A DNA stretch of 41,325 nt, from contig JAFQDN010000073.1 of the NCBI GenBank assembly GCA_017415995.1, positions 1 to 41,325 on the forward strand. Direction: 5' to 3'. The translations under genes and the position numbers were made by a program. The stretch comes from Akkermansia sp. GTDB taxonomy: Bacteria; Verrucomicrobiota; Verrucomicrobiia; Verrucomicrobiales; Akkermansiaceae. Positions 33,799 to 41,325 of the stretch are shown one piece after another. The notes beneath the pieces were generated by a model that made no database searches, had not been told where the DNA came from, and worked only from the letters and a program-made list of their open reading frames with translations. The stretch's first letter is position 1; every line of letters starts with the position of its first letter.

Positions 33799-34697
33799 AA
33801 ACGGCTAACGAATTGACTTCTTGGACTCCTCAGTATCCGAGCACTTCGGTTGAACAAGCCGTGAAAGTGGACGTCCATCAGCAGGATGGAATTCTTGAGG
33901 TGATGAATAAAGGAATTTGGATTAATGCGGTTATTGAAGATATAGAAAACGGTGCAGTATTCATCACGGATGATGATACTTTATATCTTCGCCGCCGTTG
34001 GAATGATTTTCTCCGGCTCGATACCACGCCTTCCGACGACGTTTTGGCGTCTTTACGTAAGTTATCGCATATAACTTTATATTTGGCGTCAATGGTACGG
34101 GCTGAGTTGATTGTCCCTCTTTACCAAATTAAATCCATCCCGGATTTGTGGTTTACGGACTTGCCATCTGAGGATTTTAACCTCGATGAGTTTTTTACCG
34201 ATTCCGATTCCTTACGTCGCATTACACTTCAGCCATTTTTCAAGTTTGGTCTGCAAGTTTGCCCTTCATCCGGTGGTTTTTCTCTGTGGTTGTGTGAGAA
34301 TCACCTTTTTTTAGTCTATATTTTTGATGACGAAAAAGACTGGGTTGCGTCGGAAGACTCCCTCAATGGTGCTCCTCCCATATGGTACAAGAATGCAGAG
34401 TTTAAAACATCCCCGGTCTATGAGATACGGGAGAAAGCTCGTAACATTCTTTCTCTGACGGGATATACTCCGCATTGTATTCTTTTAGTATCAGAAAGTT
34501 CTGTGATAAAAAATATCGAAGATGTATTACCTCAGTGGGCTGAGCCCCTCGTGTTCGTATGTACGCCTTATCAATTATTGGCAAATCGTTATTGTCCCGC
34601 CCTGGAAGATGTTGTTACCACGTGCCTAGAAGATACAAGCTCCGTTATTTATCCGGATTCGGACGATATTCAAGCGCTCAGTGTTTGCCTGCGTTGA
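33795..34697 (+). CDS. Hypothetical protein coupled to the AAA protease
   Basis: A 300-residue soluble protein without recognised family, signal peptide or membrane helix. It is acidic, with a beta-rich start (LEVMNKGIWINAVIEDIENG) and an alternating hydrophobic C-terminal half that could form an alpha/beta fold (HCILLVSESSVIKNIEDVL, then PLVFVCTPYQL). Its ATG overlaps the protease stop (ATGA), so the two are made together. It may be an adaptor, regulator or substrate of the protease; only gene arrangement supports this. A strong terminator follows. Confidence 0.8.
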   Translation: MKTANELTSWTPQYPSTSVEQAVKVDVHQQDGILEVMNKGIWINAVIEDIENGAVFITDDDTLYLRRRWNDFLRLDTTPSDDVLASLRKLSHITLYLASMVRAELIVPLYQIKSIPDLWFTDLPSEDFNLDEFFTDSDSLRRITLQPFFKFGLQVCPSSGGFSLWLCENHLFLVYIFDDEKDWVASEDSLNGAPPIWYKNAEFKTSPVYEIREKARNILSLTGYTPHCILLVSESSVIKNIEDVLPQWAEPLVFVCTPYQLLANRYCPALEDVVTTCLEDTSSVIYPDSDDIQALSVCLR

Positions 34698-34719
34698 CGC
34701 ATATTTCCTGCGATGATAA

Positions 34720-34753
34720 AAGAAGCCGCTTCCGGTAATGGAAGCGGCTTCTT
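34720..34753. terminator. Bidirectional terminator
   Basis: A perfect 14-bp inverted repeat (aagaagccgcttcc / ggaagcggcttctt) with loop ggtaat, between two convergent operons. T-runs are short on both sides. Confidence 0.8.
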
Positions 34754-34775
34754 GCCGAGTGAAAGTGGGTGATAA

Positions 34776-36521
34776 TTACCTGTCTAAGGCAGAACGTATT
34801 CCTTCATCGTTAAGGATTTCCTTTGCTGCCGCAAGGTCATCAGCCTTTTGTTGGTTAAAGCTGCGCCATGATGTAGAGACTGCGTTTTTTTCAACAATCA
34901 GTGCAGTATTGTACAAATGACGAGCCGCTGCCGGGGAGGGATCCTGTCTGTACACGTAAAGGGCAAATGGCAGATTATCCTTAACCCACATTCGGCTTGT
35001 CATATTAAAATCATCACATTCAAACTTCCAGTGCGGGTGCGTGGGGTGGTATTTCATATTCAGCTCTCCCGCTACACGTGAGGGCGACATCATCCCTTGA
35101 GCCAAAAGCATCAGTACGGCTGTGCCGAAGCATATTTTCACGCATTTGCCAAAGCCTCGCTTACCGGTTATGTATACCATCAGCGCAAATAATCCGAGAA
35201 TGCCGAGGAGCATGATTTCTGACGCCAAAATTCTGCGGGTGGTAAAACCGTACATCTCAATCTGATTGTACAGGCGCAGGTAGACGCTGGCTGCCATCAA
35301 TACAGTCTGGAATACCAGCAGGTAGCCGAAAAAGCGTGCTACTCGCGATTTCTTGGTATCCCCCGCCGGACGGAAGATTACCAACAGAATCAGTGATGCC
35401 AGTACCGATGCCCATATGATGGACTCTACTCCGTGATATAAGTATAAGGTTTGTGAAACGCCTTCCGGAATCTTGTGCTGCCACAGGAACGCTATGTCCG
35501 TTGCGGTTGTTACGGCAAATGCCATATTGATGCCGATGAGGGCGCATACGGTGAGCAAGGGAAAGGCTATTTCTTGTGAGCCCTTTGCAGGGGGCGGCGC
35601 CGGGGCCTCATACACGGGTGTTGTAGGCCTCCGTAAGGTGTAAAGCCCGAAAATGATGAACCCGATTATCCATACAAATACATGCGTGAAGAAATCTTGC
35701 GTGATTTGAAGGAACTCCAGCATTTCATACCACACATCCAGCAGAAACTTCCATATCATTCTGACCACCGGATTCCCGGAGGCGAATATGCAGATGAACG
35801 TCCAGAAGCTGATGAGCCCCACAAAAATGCAGGCTATGGTGAAAAATACTTTGCGTTTTTTCGTTTTCTTCTGCTCATTTTGTTTGTGAGCGAACCAAAA
35901 GAGCCACCATGAACGGTAGCGGACTTCCTGCTCAGATGGTTCAATACACGGAACTTTCTTCGGTATAAGTAATACGACTAATGTCAGGAAAAGCGAGGCC
36001 AATAAGTTGATGGTGGAGCCATTTATCAGCAACGCCATGCCGTTTATCAAACCCATGCCGGCCAGGAAGCAAAATTCTCCGCGGCTTAAATCATTGCGTA
36101 GTGTAATAATTGCCGTCGCAAAGAGCAGGCAGAATATACCTGCTGCCATACCGAGCCCTTCTCCGGTCGCCCAGAGCATGTCTGATGCTGCAATGATGAG
36201 TAAAAGTACCAAAATCGGAGCTCCGCCCATTCTCCACCAGCTCGGATTTTCCTCTCGCAGTACCGTCTTGGGGCGGGGAGCAGTGTTCTGCTTTGCCGGC
36301 AGTGGCGGTAAAACCGGGGCAGCCGGGATTGGCGGCATCTTTGGTTTGTCCGGAACCGGTGGTAACTTTGGCTTGGGGCGGGGGGCAGGTTGCAGTGTTT
36401 CCTGCTGCGAGGCTCTTCGGAGGATGGCTTCATTCGGGACAAGCGGTATCACGATGTCCGGTGAGCTCGTTGCTTTCAGCTCAGCATCCGTTTGCGTTGC
36501 TTGTTCATTAGGTGTGTTCAT
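34776..36521 (-). CDS. Multi-pass membrane protein (DUF4153/DUF4173-like)
   Basis: A 581-residue protein. Residues about 40-85 are Pro-rich with PPxP runs (PPVPDKPKMPPIPAAPVLPP), likely flexible or protein-binding. About ten to eleven membrane helices follow, then a C-terminal soluble segment (about 490-581). The motif YLRLYNQIEMYGFTTRR in the late helices resembles the YGLTxxR region of DUF4153/DUF4173 membrane proteins of unknown function. Last gene of an operon with a secreted protease and a ROK kinase. The family label is tentative. Confidence 0.72.
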   Translation of the reverse strand: MNTPNEQATQTDAELKATSSPDIVIPLVPNEAILRRASQQETLQPAPRPKPKLPPVPDKPKMPPIPAAPVLPPLPAKQNTAPRPKTVLREENPSWWRMGGAPILVLLLIIAASDMLWATGEGLGMAAGIFCLLFATAIITLRNDLSRGEFCFLAGMGLINGMALLINGSTINLLASLFLTLVVLLIPKKVPCIEPSEQEVRYRSWWLFWFAHKQNEQKKTKKRKVFFTIACIFVGLISFWTFICIFASGNPVVRMIWKFLLDVWYEMLEFLQITQDFFTHVFVWIIGFIIFGLYTLRRPTTPVYEAPAPPPAKGSQEIAFPLLTVCALIGINMAFAVTTATDIAFLWQHKIPEGVSQTLYLYHGVESIIWASVLASLILLVIFRPAGDTKKSRVARFFGYLLVFQTVLMAASVYLRLYNQIEMYGFTTRRILASEIMLLGILGLFALMVYITGKRGFGKCVKICFGTAVLMLLAQGMMSPSRVAGELNMKYHPTHPHWKFECDDFNMTSRMWVKDNLPFALYVYRQDPSPAAARHLYNTALIVEKNAVSTSWRSFNQQKADDLAAAKEILNDEGIRSALDR

Positions 36522-36572
36522 AATCTTATGGTGTGTTAGACTCTTTTGGGGCAGGCTTTGTTCAAAAATCCA

Positions 36573-37535
36573 TCAAAAGAGCTTGCCGTCAGCGTAGTCA
36601 GCGGCCATCAGCCCGGCTCCTATGATGCCGGCATCCGCTCCGAAGTGTGCCGGCAGCACTTGTAAGGAGCTGAAATGTACGGGAAAAAGCTGTTCCCGGA
36701 GGCTGGCAGTCAAGGGCTCAAACAGTAATTTGCCGGCTTGAGCAACGCCGCCCCCTATGATAAAGGCATCCGGCACGAGCGTATAAGTTAGATTCATGAT
36801 AAGGCAAGCTAACTTTTCCGCAAAGTCGTGAAAAAGTTGAGTTGCTATCGAATCTCCCGCTTCGGCTGCTTTTTTGAGCAAGTGAGGAGCGCATTCCGCA
36901 ACGCTGCGGGAGATTCCGGCTGCTGCGTAGGCTTTTGCTGCGTCTCTTGCAAACTCATTATTGCCGATGTACTCCTCAATTGCGCCACGGTTGCCGAACG
37001 GACCTACTCTGCCTGCATAGTGTATGCTGGTTTGTCCGAGCTCTGCACAGGAGACATTTTTGCCTCGTAACATGCGGTTGTGGATGATAATGCCACCTCC
37101 CAATCCCGTTCCTAAAGTAAGGCATACCAAGTTTTCCATGCCCATGCCGGCTCCGGCTTTCCATTCAGCGTAGGCCATACAATTTGCATCATTATCCAAT
37201 ACAACAGGGAGCTGCAACTCTTGCTCTAAGATTTCGCGTACGGGTTCCTGCTTATTCCAAACGGGTACATTGGTGAGCTGGTATAATATACCACGGTAAA
37301 AATCCACCCACCCGGGCATGCCCAGTCCTATGCCGGCGGCATCCGGGTGGGAGTGCAGCAGTTCTCGCATGCTTGTGCTCATGGCCTTCATGATGGCTCG
37401 GGGACTATCATAAGCCGCAGTCGGTAAGGTGGCTGCTCGTTGTAGGATGGTGCCCCCATCCGTTACGGCTATTTTAATGCTGGTGCCGCCGAAATCTACC
37501 GCGAGTGTTTTAGTCCCTGTTTTCATAGCCATCAT
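36573..37535 (-). CDS. ROK-family sugar kinase (second paralogue)
   Basis: A 320-residue sugar kinase, closely similar throughout to the one at 6512-7459: DFGGTSIK, GLGMPGWVD, LTNVPVWN, DNDANCMAYAEWKAGAG and LGTGLGGGI. The zinc motif CxCGxxGCxE reads GPFGNRGAIE, again without cysteines. The upstream His of the zinc site survives here (SIHYAGR) but not in the paralogue (SIDYKGR). Several starts are possible (37535, 37532, 37526); the last (MKTGTKTLAVDFGG) fits the paralogue's N-terminus best. It lies 11 nt after the metzincin gene. Substrate likely glucose or an amino sugar; nagB is encoded nearby. Confidence 0.88.
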   Translation of the reverse strand: MMAMKTGTKTLAVDFGGTSIKIAVTDGGTILQRAATLPTAAYDSPRAIMKAMSTSMRELLHSHPDAAGIGLGMPGWVDFYRGILYQLTNVPVWNKQEPVREILEQELQLPVVLDNDANCMAYAEWKAGAGMGMENLVCLTLGTGLGGGIIIHNRMLRGKNVSCAELGQTSIHYAGRVGPFGNRGAIEEYIGNNEFARDAAKAYAAAGISRSVAECAPHLLKKAAEAGDSIATQLFHDFAEKLACLIMNLTYTLVPDAFIIGGGVAQAGKLLFEPLTASLREQLFPVHFSSLQVLPAHFGADAGIIGAGLMAADYADGKLF

Positions 37536-37546
37536 GTGCTGAGCGT

Positions 37547-38749
37547 TTAATACCCTCTGTGGAGCTGTGGTTTGCCTGTGTTGATGAGGGAACCCGCAGC
37601 TTGTTTGTTCAGGTCAAACGGTATTTTCCAGCGGAAGCGTGAGCCATCATTCGTTTGGAACAGAATTCCCAACTCCATTTCGCCTCCTTTATGGTGTCTG
37701 AGGTTTGACAACTCATTCAGGGGGATAATGATGCCGGCTACGCGTTTGCCGTTTTTGTCCGTACCCGTGTTACAGGTAAAGGAAACGGCATCATAGTCTT
37801 GGTTGACTGCGTAGGGAGGATCCTGTACGTAGGCGTTCACTCGTACAACATCGGCAGATACCTCCAAGAACAGCTCCAGTGTACCCCCGCGCCGTTTGAA
37901 TGTTGCGTTGTATACTTGCGGTTCTTTTTCGTTGGTGTAGAATCTCGTTTTGTTTGTCTCGGGTACAAAGATTTCCGTATTTGCAAGTATTGCGCAGGAG
38001 GCGGGGGTGAGGTATGTGGGGGACATGCCGAAGGTGTAATTGCCACTGCCCATCAGTGGTGTGCCGAAGGCCTTATTCATGCTGACTGTGCCGTTGTTGT
38101 GCGGCAAATTCATGCCGTGCCCGAGCTCATGGGCAAAGCCACCGTACCATTTTGTCAGCAATTTGCCTTCTTTGGTAGGTTGCCCTAAGTGTTTGATGTC
38201 AAAATCCGTATAATCCAACGCAAAGCAGTCTTTACCATAGCCGTAGAAAGGAACTCCGCCGGGGTTTTTGTCATTGTAGCCCTCATCCTGCCATGTGGGC
38301 ATAATGATGAACGAATGCTGACTCTGTTTTTTGCCGGGATTGGCTGCAAACCAGTCGTTGATTTCTTTCAGACACGGGCCGTGCCCGCTGCCGTACTTAT
38401 AGAATTTATGTGGGTGTTTGCCACGGAGGAGGATAATGTTGACGTTGCCGTTTTCCGTACGCTCCAGCCCGAAAGAGTGATTGCCGAACCCATTGCGAAC
38501 CATCTCTTTGCCGTAGTATTGTTGTAGGTACAGCAACAATTCGCTGATGCGGCGTTCGTAGTCGGCCGTTGGTTCCATATCATTCCCGACAAAATAGATG
38601 ACGTTGAGGTTGTGGGCGTTTTTTTCCAATTCTATGCTGTCTGCCAGCAGTTCTTTGGCTTTCGGTTGGAAGTGCTCCGGCGCAGCTCCCTCTGCCGTCA
38701 TGGCAAGAGCTGCGGCGCTTATCATTGTTATCAGTGTGCTCTTGTGCAT
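37547..38749 (-). CDS. Secreted metzincin-like zinc metalloprotease
   Basis: A 400-residue exported protein (signal MHKSTLITMISAAALAMTAEGA). Residues 207-217 read HELGHGMNLPH, the metzincin zinc site HExxHxxGxxH with Asn in place of the Gly; ligands would be His207, His211 and His217, with Glu208 catalytic. A candidate Met-turn is Met233 (PLMGSGNY). A C-terminal beta-rich domain (about 265-390) may bind substrate. For a gut organism a host-glycoprotein substrate is plausible but unproven. It is first in an operon with a ROK kinase and a membrane protein. Confidence 0.8.
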   Translation of the reverse strand: MHKSTLITMISAAALAMTAEGAAPEHFQPKAKELLADSIELEKNAHNLNVIYFVGNDMEPTADYERRISELLLYLQQYYGKEMVRNGFGNHSFGLERTENGNVNIILLRGKHPHKFYKYGSGHGPCLKEINDWFAANPGKKQSQHSFIIMPTWQDEGYNDKNPGGVPFYGYGKDCFALDYTDFDIKHLGQPTKEGKLLTKWYGGFAHELGHGMNLPHNNGTVSMNKAFGTPLMGSGNYTFGMSPTYLTPASCAILANTEIFVPETNKTRFYTNEKEPQVYNATFKRRGGTLELFLEVSADVVRVNAYVQDPPYAVNQDYDAVSFTCNTGTDKNGKRVAGIIIPLNELSNLRHHKGGEMELGILFQTNDGSRFRWKIPFDLNKQAAGSLINTGKPQLHRGY

Positions 38750-38757
38750 ACAAACAA

Positions 38758-38786
38758 CATTCTGACAGATTCCGCCCGTTTGTCAA
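38758..38786 (-). promoter_or_regulatory. Promoter of the metzincin operon
   Basis: Minus strand -35 TTGACA (38781-38786), a 17-nt spacer, -10 AGAATG (38758-38763); the ATG follows 8 nt later. Confidence 0.55.
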
Positions 38787-38859
38787 TCCTCAATTTCCGC
38801 CCCTTTTCCGGTTAGAACCTGTGGAGGCGGGGGTAGACGCAGCTGTTTGGTGGAGGGAT

Positions 38860-39948
38860 TTAAATCAACCCGGTGGCAATCTCGTCTGCAAGTAGGCGCC
38901 CTCGCAGGGTAAGCAGCAAGCGCCCGTCCGGGGATAGATGTGCCAAGCTTTCGCGTTGCAACATTTCCACAAATTCGGAGTCTTGCGGGCGCAGCATGTG
39001 CGCGGGTAACCCCTCATCTGTGCGGAGTTGCAGACCGAGTAGCTCCGTGCGGCGAGTTTCAGGGCTCAGGTGCTCGCGTTCTGCTTCACAGAGCTTGCCT
39101 TGCGCGAGAGCAGTGGTGTAAAGTGCTGTATTTTCCGTATTACGGTAGCGTATGCCGTTTACGGTTCCGCATGCACCGGGGCCGAGTCCGTAGTAATCTT
39201 CACCGCGCCAGCATGCCAGGTTATGCTCTGATGCACACCCTTCTCGGCAAAAATTGGAAATCTCATAATGACGGTAACCGGCAGCAGCCAGCATACTGTC
39301 CGCCATGGTAAACATGGCTACATCGGTTTCTTCATCGCCGGCATTTGCTCCGTATGCGTTAAAAAACTCGGTGTCTTCTTCATAGGTGAGATTGTAGGTG
39401 GATATGTGGTCCGGCTCCAGCGCGATAGCTGCGTTGAGGGTGTGCTCCCAACTGCTCAGGCTTTGCCCGGGCAGGGAAAACATGAGATCCAGATTCACCT
39501 GCGGTATTCCTGCCTCGCGCAGCATGCGCACGCTCTGGGCTATTTGTTCAGGGCTGTGTTCCCGCCCGAGTAATTGCAGTAATTCAGGTTCAAAACTCTG
39601 CGCGCCTAAGGATACGCGAGTAATGCCCAGTTGCTGCCATTGTTCCACCTTTGCCGGGGTGAAGGTGGCCGGGTTGGCTTCAAAACTCCACTCACACACG
39701 AGGTTGAAATCTACTCTCTGCTTCAGTCCCTCCACTAGGGCTTTTAGGTGGCTCAGGGAGAGCATGCTTGGGGTTCCTCCGCCAAAGTATATGGTGTGTG
39801 GCGCATACCCTTCCGGCAAGCGCAGTTTTGCTTCTGCTATTACGCCCTCCACATAGCCTCGTATATCCACATTTGCCAGCCTGTGTTTGTAAAATGCACA
39901 GTACGGGCAAATTTTGTTGCAGAACGGAACGTGAATGTAGAGGTGCAT
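38860..39948 (-). CDS. hemW: HemW-like radical SAM protein
   Basis: Radical SAM protein of the HemN/HemW group, now regarded as a heme chaperone rather than a coproporphyrinogen oxidase. From the ATG at 39948 (MHLYIHVPFC) it has 362 residues; the 4Fe-4S motif is Cys10, Cys14 and Cys17 (CNKICPYCAF), where HemW has Phe and true HemN has another Cys. Also present: YFGGGTPSML, the SFEANPAT strand, RVSLGAQSF and the C-terminal HemN domain. A longer GTG-started frame (39987) would run through the nagB terminator and is rejected. Confidence 0.9.
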   Translation of the reverse strand: MHLYIHVPFCNKICPYCAFYKHRLANVDIRGYVEGVIAEAKLRLPEGYAPHTIYFGGGTPSMLSLSHLKALVEGLKQRVDFNLVCEWSFEANPATFTPAKVEQWQQLGITRVSLGAQSFEPELLQLLGREHSPEQIAQSVRMLREAGIPQVNLDLMFSLPGQSLSSWEHTLNAAIALEPDHISTYNLTYEEDTEFFNAYGANAGDEETDVAMFTMADSMLAAAGYRHYEISNFCREGCASEHNLACWRGEDYYGLGPGACGTVNGIRYRNTENTALYTTALAQGKLCEAEREHLSPETRRTELLGLQLRTDEGLPAHMLRPQDSEFVEMLQRESLAHLSPDGRLLLTLRGRLLADEIATGLI

Positions 39949-39966
39949 GCTGCTTTGCTTGCAAAA

Positions 39967-39995
39967 GGAGCCGGTGAATTCCTCCACCGGCTCCC
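39967..39995 (-). terminator. nagB terminator
   Basis: A perfect 10-bp stem (ggagccggtg / caccggctcc) followed on the minus strand by cttttgc, about 35 nt after the nagB stop. Its short T-run suggests partial read-through into hemW, for which no separate promoter is evident. Confidence 0.75.
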
Positions 39996-40028
39996 TGATT
40001 ATTCGTCAAGTTGTTTTCGTTGATTGCT

Positions 40029-40772
40029 TTACAGCTCAGAGGCAGCGGCGGCATCCAAGAAGTACTTGGCATCCGGGTGCTTCTGCAGGTAAGAGGCTGC
40101 TACGTCCGCCGTAACCGGACCGTTGATGGCCTTGTTCACGATGGATGCCTTCTTCTCACCCCAGGCCATCAGGCGCAGCTTCTTGGCGTCCATGATGGTT
40201 GCAACACCCATGGTGATGGCATAGCTGGGCACATTCTCAAAGCCTCCGAATGCGGGGGCTGCGTCCGTCTTGGTCAGGTCATCGAGGTGTACCTGGCGGG
40301 TGCGGGTGGTGTCATCGGAACCGGGCTCGTTAAAGCCGATGTGACCGGTACGGCCGATGCCGAGAATCTGCAAATCCAGACCACCGCAGGCCTTAATCTT
40401 GTCCTCGTATGCTTGGCAGTGTGCCTCGATGTCCTCCTGAGCAACCGTGCCGCTGGGAAGGTTAATGTTCTCGGCGGGGATGTCAATGTGGTTGAACAGA
40501 TTGGTGTGCATGAAGTACCAGTAGGACTCCACGTGCTCACGGGGCAGACCGTAGTACTCGTCCAAGTTGAATGTTGTTACATTCTTGAAGGAAAGCCCCT
40601 CTTCCTTGTGCAGTCGGATAAGCTCTGCATAGAAGCCGAGCGGGGATGCGCCCGTGGCCAAGCCGAGTACCACACCTTTACCCTCTGCAGCGCGGCTGCG
40701 GATGAGCTCTGCTACCTCAGCTGCCAAGTTCTTGACAGCCTCCTGCTGTGTTGCGAAAACTTCGTAAGTCAT
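40029..40772 (-). CDS. nagB: Glucosamine-6-phosphate deaminase
   Basis: Converts glucosamine-6-phosphate to fructose-6-phosphate and ammonia, the entry of amino sugars (for example from mucin) into glycolysis. The 247-residue protein has LGLATGASP (36-44), NLDEYYGL with Asp71-Glu72 (69-76), and GIGRTGHIGFNEP (138-150) with His144 and Glu149. The position of E. coli Asp141 is Thr142, so the GRTGHIGFNEP subtype differs at an active-site residue. Codon use is strongly biased, implying high expression. Confidence 0.95.
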   Translation of the reverse strand: MTYEVFATQQEAVKNLAAEVAELIRSRAAEGKGVVLGLATGASPLGFYAELIRLHKEEGLSFKNVTTFNLDEYYGLPREHVESYWYFMHTNLFNHIDIPAENINLPSGTVAQEDIEAHCQAYEDKIKACGGLDLQILGIGRTGHIGFNEPGSDDTTRTRQVHLDDLTKTDAAPAFGGFENVPSYAITMGVATIMDAKKLRLMAWGEKKASIVNKAINGPVTADVAASYLQKHPDAKYFLDAAAASEL

Positions 40773-40781
40773 GGTGACTTT

Positions 40782-40809
40782 ATTCTATACTATACCCCGC
40801 TAAAATCAA
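40782..40809 (-). promoter_or_regulatory. Probable nagB promoter
   Basis: Minus strand -35 TTGATT (40804-40809), a 16-nt spacer, -10 TAGAAT (40782-40787), 9 nt before the ATG. A second TTGACA at 40818-40823 lies too far for this -10. Confidence 0.4.
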
Positions 40810-40858
40810 TCCTAAAATGTCAAATTCAAAAAAAATTAAACTTTTTTTAAAATTTTGC

Positions 40859-40887
40859 TTGCAATGTCGGCGGATAGGTGCTAAACT
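40859..40887 (+). promoter_or_regulatory. Promoter of the tRNA cluster
   Basis: -35 TTGCAA (40859-40864), a 17-nt spacer, -10 TAAACT (40882-40887), 19 nt before the mature 5' end of tRNA-Thr. Confidence 0.65.
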
Positions 40888-40906
40888 TGCGTCGCACACA
40901 GCACCT

Positions 40907-40978
40907 GCCGCTGTAGCTCAGGGGTAGAGCAACGCATTCGTAATGCGTGGGTCGTCAGTTCAAATCTGACCAGCGGCT
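40907..40978 (+). tRNA. tRNA-Thr (CGT anticodon)
   Basis: Acceptor GCCGCTG pairs with CAGCGGC; the anticodon loop ttcgtaa carries CGT (reads ACG); T-loop ttcaaat. CCA is not encoded. Confidence 0.94.
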
Positions 40979-41023
40979 GCTTCCTTTACGGTGGCGAATG
41001 GTGTGAGTGCTTACAGACAAAGT

Positions 41024-41096
41024 GCCTCCTTAGCTCAGTTGGTAGAGCAGTTGACTCTTAATCAATTTGTCCGCGGTTCGAGTCCGCGAGGGGGTA
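41024..41096 (+). tRNA. tRNA-Lys (CTT anticodon), copy 1
   Basis: Acceptor GCCTCCT pairs with AGGGGGT (with G-T wobbles); the anticodon loop ctcttaa carries CTT (reads AAG); T-loop ttcgagt. CCA is not encoded. Identical to the copy 111 nt downstream. Confidence 0.94.
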
Positions 41097-41134
41097 TAAG
41101 TCTGTGAGCATTCTTAGCGGTGCAACAGACAAAT

Positions 41135-41207
41135 GCCTCCTTAGCTCAGTTGGTAGAGCAGTTGACTCTTAATCAATTTGTCCGCGGTTCGAGTCCGCGA
41201 GGGGGTA
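41135..41207 (+). tRNA. tRNA-Lys (CTT anticodon), copy 2
   Basis: Identical to copy 1. The 5' flank (gcaacagacaaat) partly matches that of copy 1 (cttacagacaaag), so a 111-bp unit was duplicated in tandem. Confidence 0.94.
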
Positions 41208-41214
41208 TGAAAAG

Positions 41215-41244
41215 AGCGAATCGTTTTTACGGTTCGCTTTTTTT
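41215..41244 (+). terminator. Terminator of the tRNA cluster
   Basis: Stem agcgaatcg / cggttcgct (one G-T pair) with loop ttttta, followed by a T-run ending in ttgt. It lies 7 nt after the last tRNA. Confidence 0.85.
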
Positions 41245-41325
41245 GTACGACCGACGCGATATGCGCACTGCGGTGAAAGTCCGCGCGAAGCCGCGATGAT
41301 GCGGAATCCCAGACCTGAAGAACAA
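41245..41325 (+). mobile_element. Possible 5' part of a group IIC-like intron (cut by window end)
   Basis: Directly after the terminator T-run, GTACGACC (compare GUGYG) is followed by gcggtgaaagtccgc, gaagccgcgatgatgcgga and gacctgaagaac. This pattern of short hairpins resembles domain I of bacterial group IIC introns, which insert downstream of terminator hairpins. The rest lies outside the window, so this is provisional. Confidence 0.4.

Noticed and set aside
39949..39987. GTG-started extension of hemW
   Set aside because: The extension is encoded by the nagB terminator stem, and the ATG at 39948 gives the standard HemW N-terminus.
41261..41325. Cobalamin-type riboswitch at the right edge (ggtgaaagtcc)
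   Set aside because: Only a short box-like string matches; the rest fits group II intron domain I better and no downstream gene is visible.

Overview
The window is chromosomal DNA of a Gram-negative bacterium, most likely a gut Verrucomicrobiota close to Akkermansia. This is inferred from gene content and style, not from a search. The signs are LPS-export and Kdo-transfer genes (lptD, waaA), a GTP-type PEP carboxykinase, two ROK kinases, nagB, many secreted proteins of no known family, ankyrin arrays with the xAPGIDVN-type repeat, weak Shine-Dalgarno sequences and tRNAs without encoded CCA.

Layout. (1) Positions 1-5315 are an accessory island abutting the 3' end of a tRNA-His gene. It carries a Fic protein, a DUF262/DUF1524-type nuclease-like protein, a small acidic protein, an AT-rich membrane protein, an ORF-less group II intron remnant, and a second copy of the tRNA-His 3' end. 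(2) 5317-10463 is mostly housekeeping: tRNA-His, folP, then a tight forward operon (ROK kinase, RsmB/RsmF-like rRNA methyltransferase, secreted protein, alpha/beta-hydrolase), then def and a small membrane protein on the other strand. (3) 10794-15818 is a forward operon: ABCG-like transporter, membrane-anchored OB-fold-like protein, large secreted helical protein, gluQ. (4) 15937-21103 is a second accessory region: a tyrosine recombinase and three ankyrin/transmembrane proteins, the middle one built from nearly identical 87-bp repeats. (5) 21394-28606 holds waaA-rsmD, a secreted protein, a divergent lipoprotein-lipoprotein-galM operon, and lptD. (6) 28803-34697 holds pckG and then a two-gene unit encoding a 990-residue Clp_N + AAA + FtsH-like AAA + M41 peptidase fusion with a translationally coupled partner. 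(7) 34776-40772 (reverse strand) holds a metzincin-like secreted protease, a second ROK kinase, a multi-pass membrane protein, hemW and nagB. (8) The right end has tRNA-Thr, two identical tRNA-Lys, their terminator, and what looks like the 5' part of another group II intron.

The most unusual item is the soluble double-AAA/FtsH-type protease fusion (30826-33798) with its coupled partner. Its first ATPase module has lost the Walker B acidic pair, and its second lacks the usual FtsH pore-loop aromatic. Other points worth a look are the tRNA-His-anchored island, the homogenised 29-residue ankyrin array, an 11-bp tandem repeat in fic that could switch its C-terminus off, and promoters that repeatedly place the -10 box only 6-14 nt before the start codon, implying leaderless or almost leaderless mRNAs.
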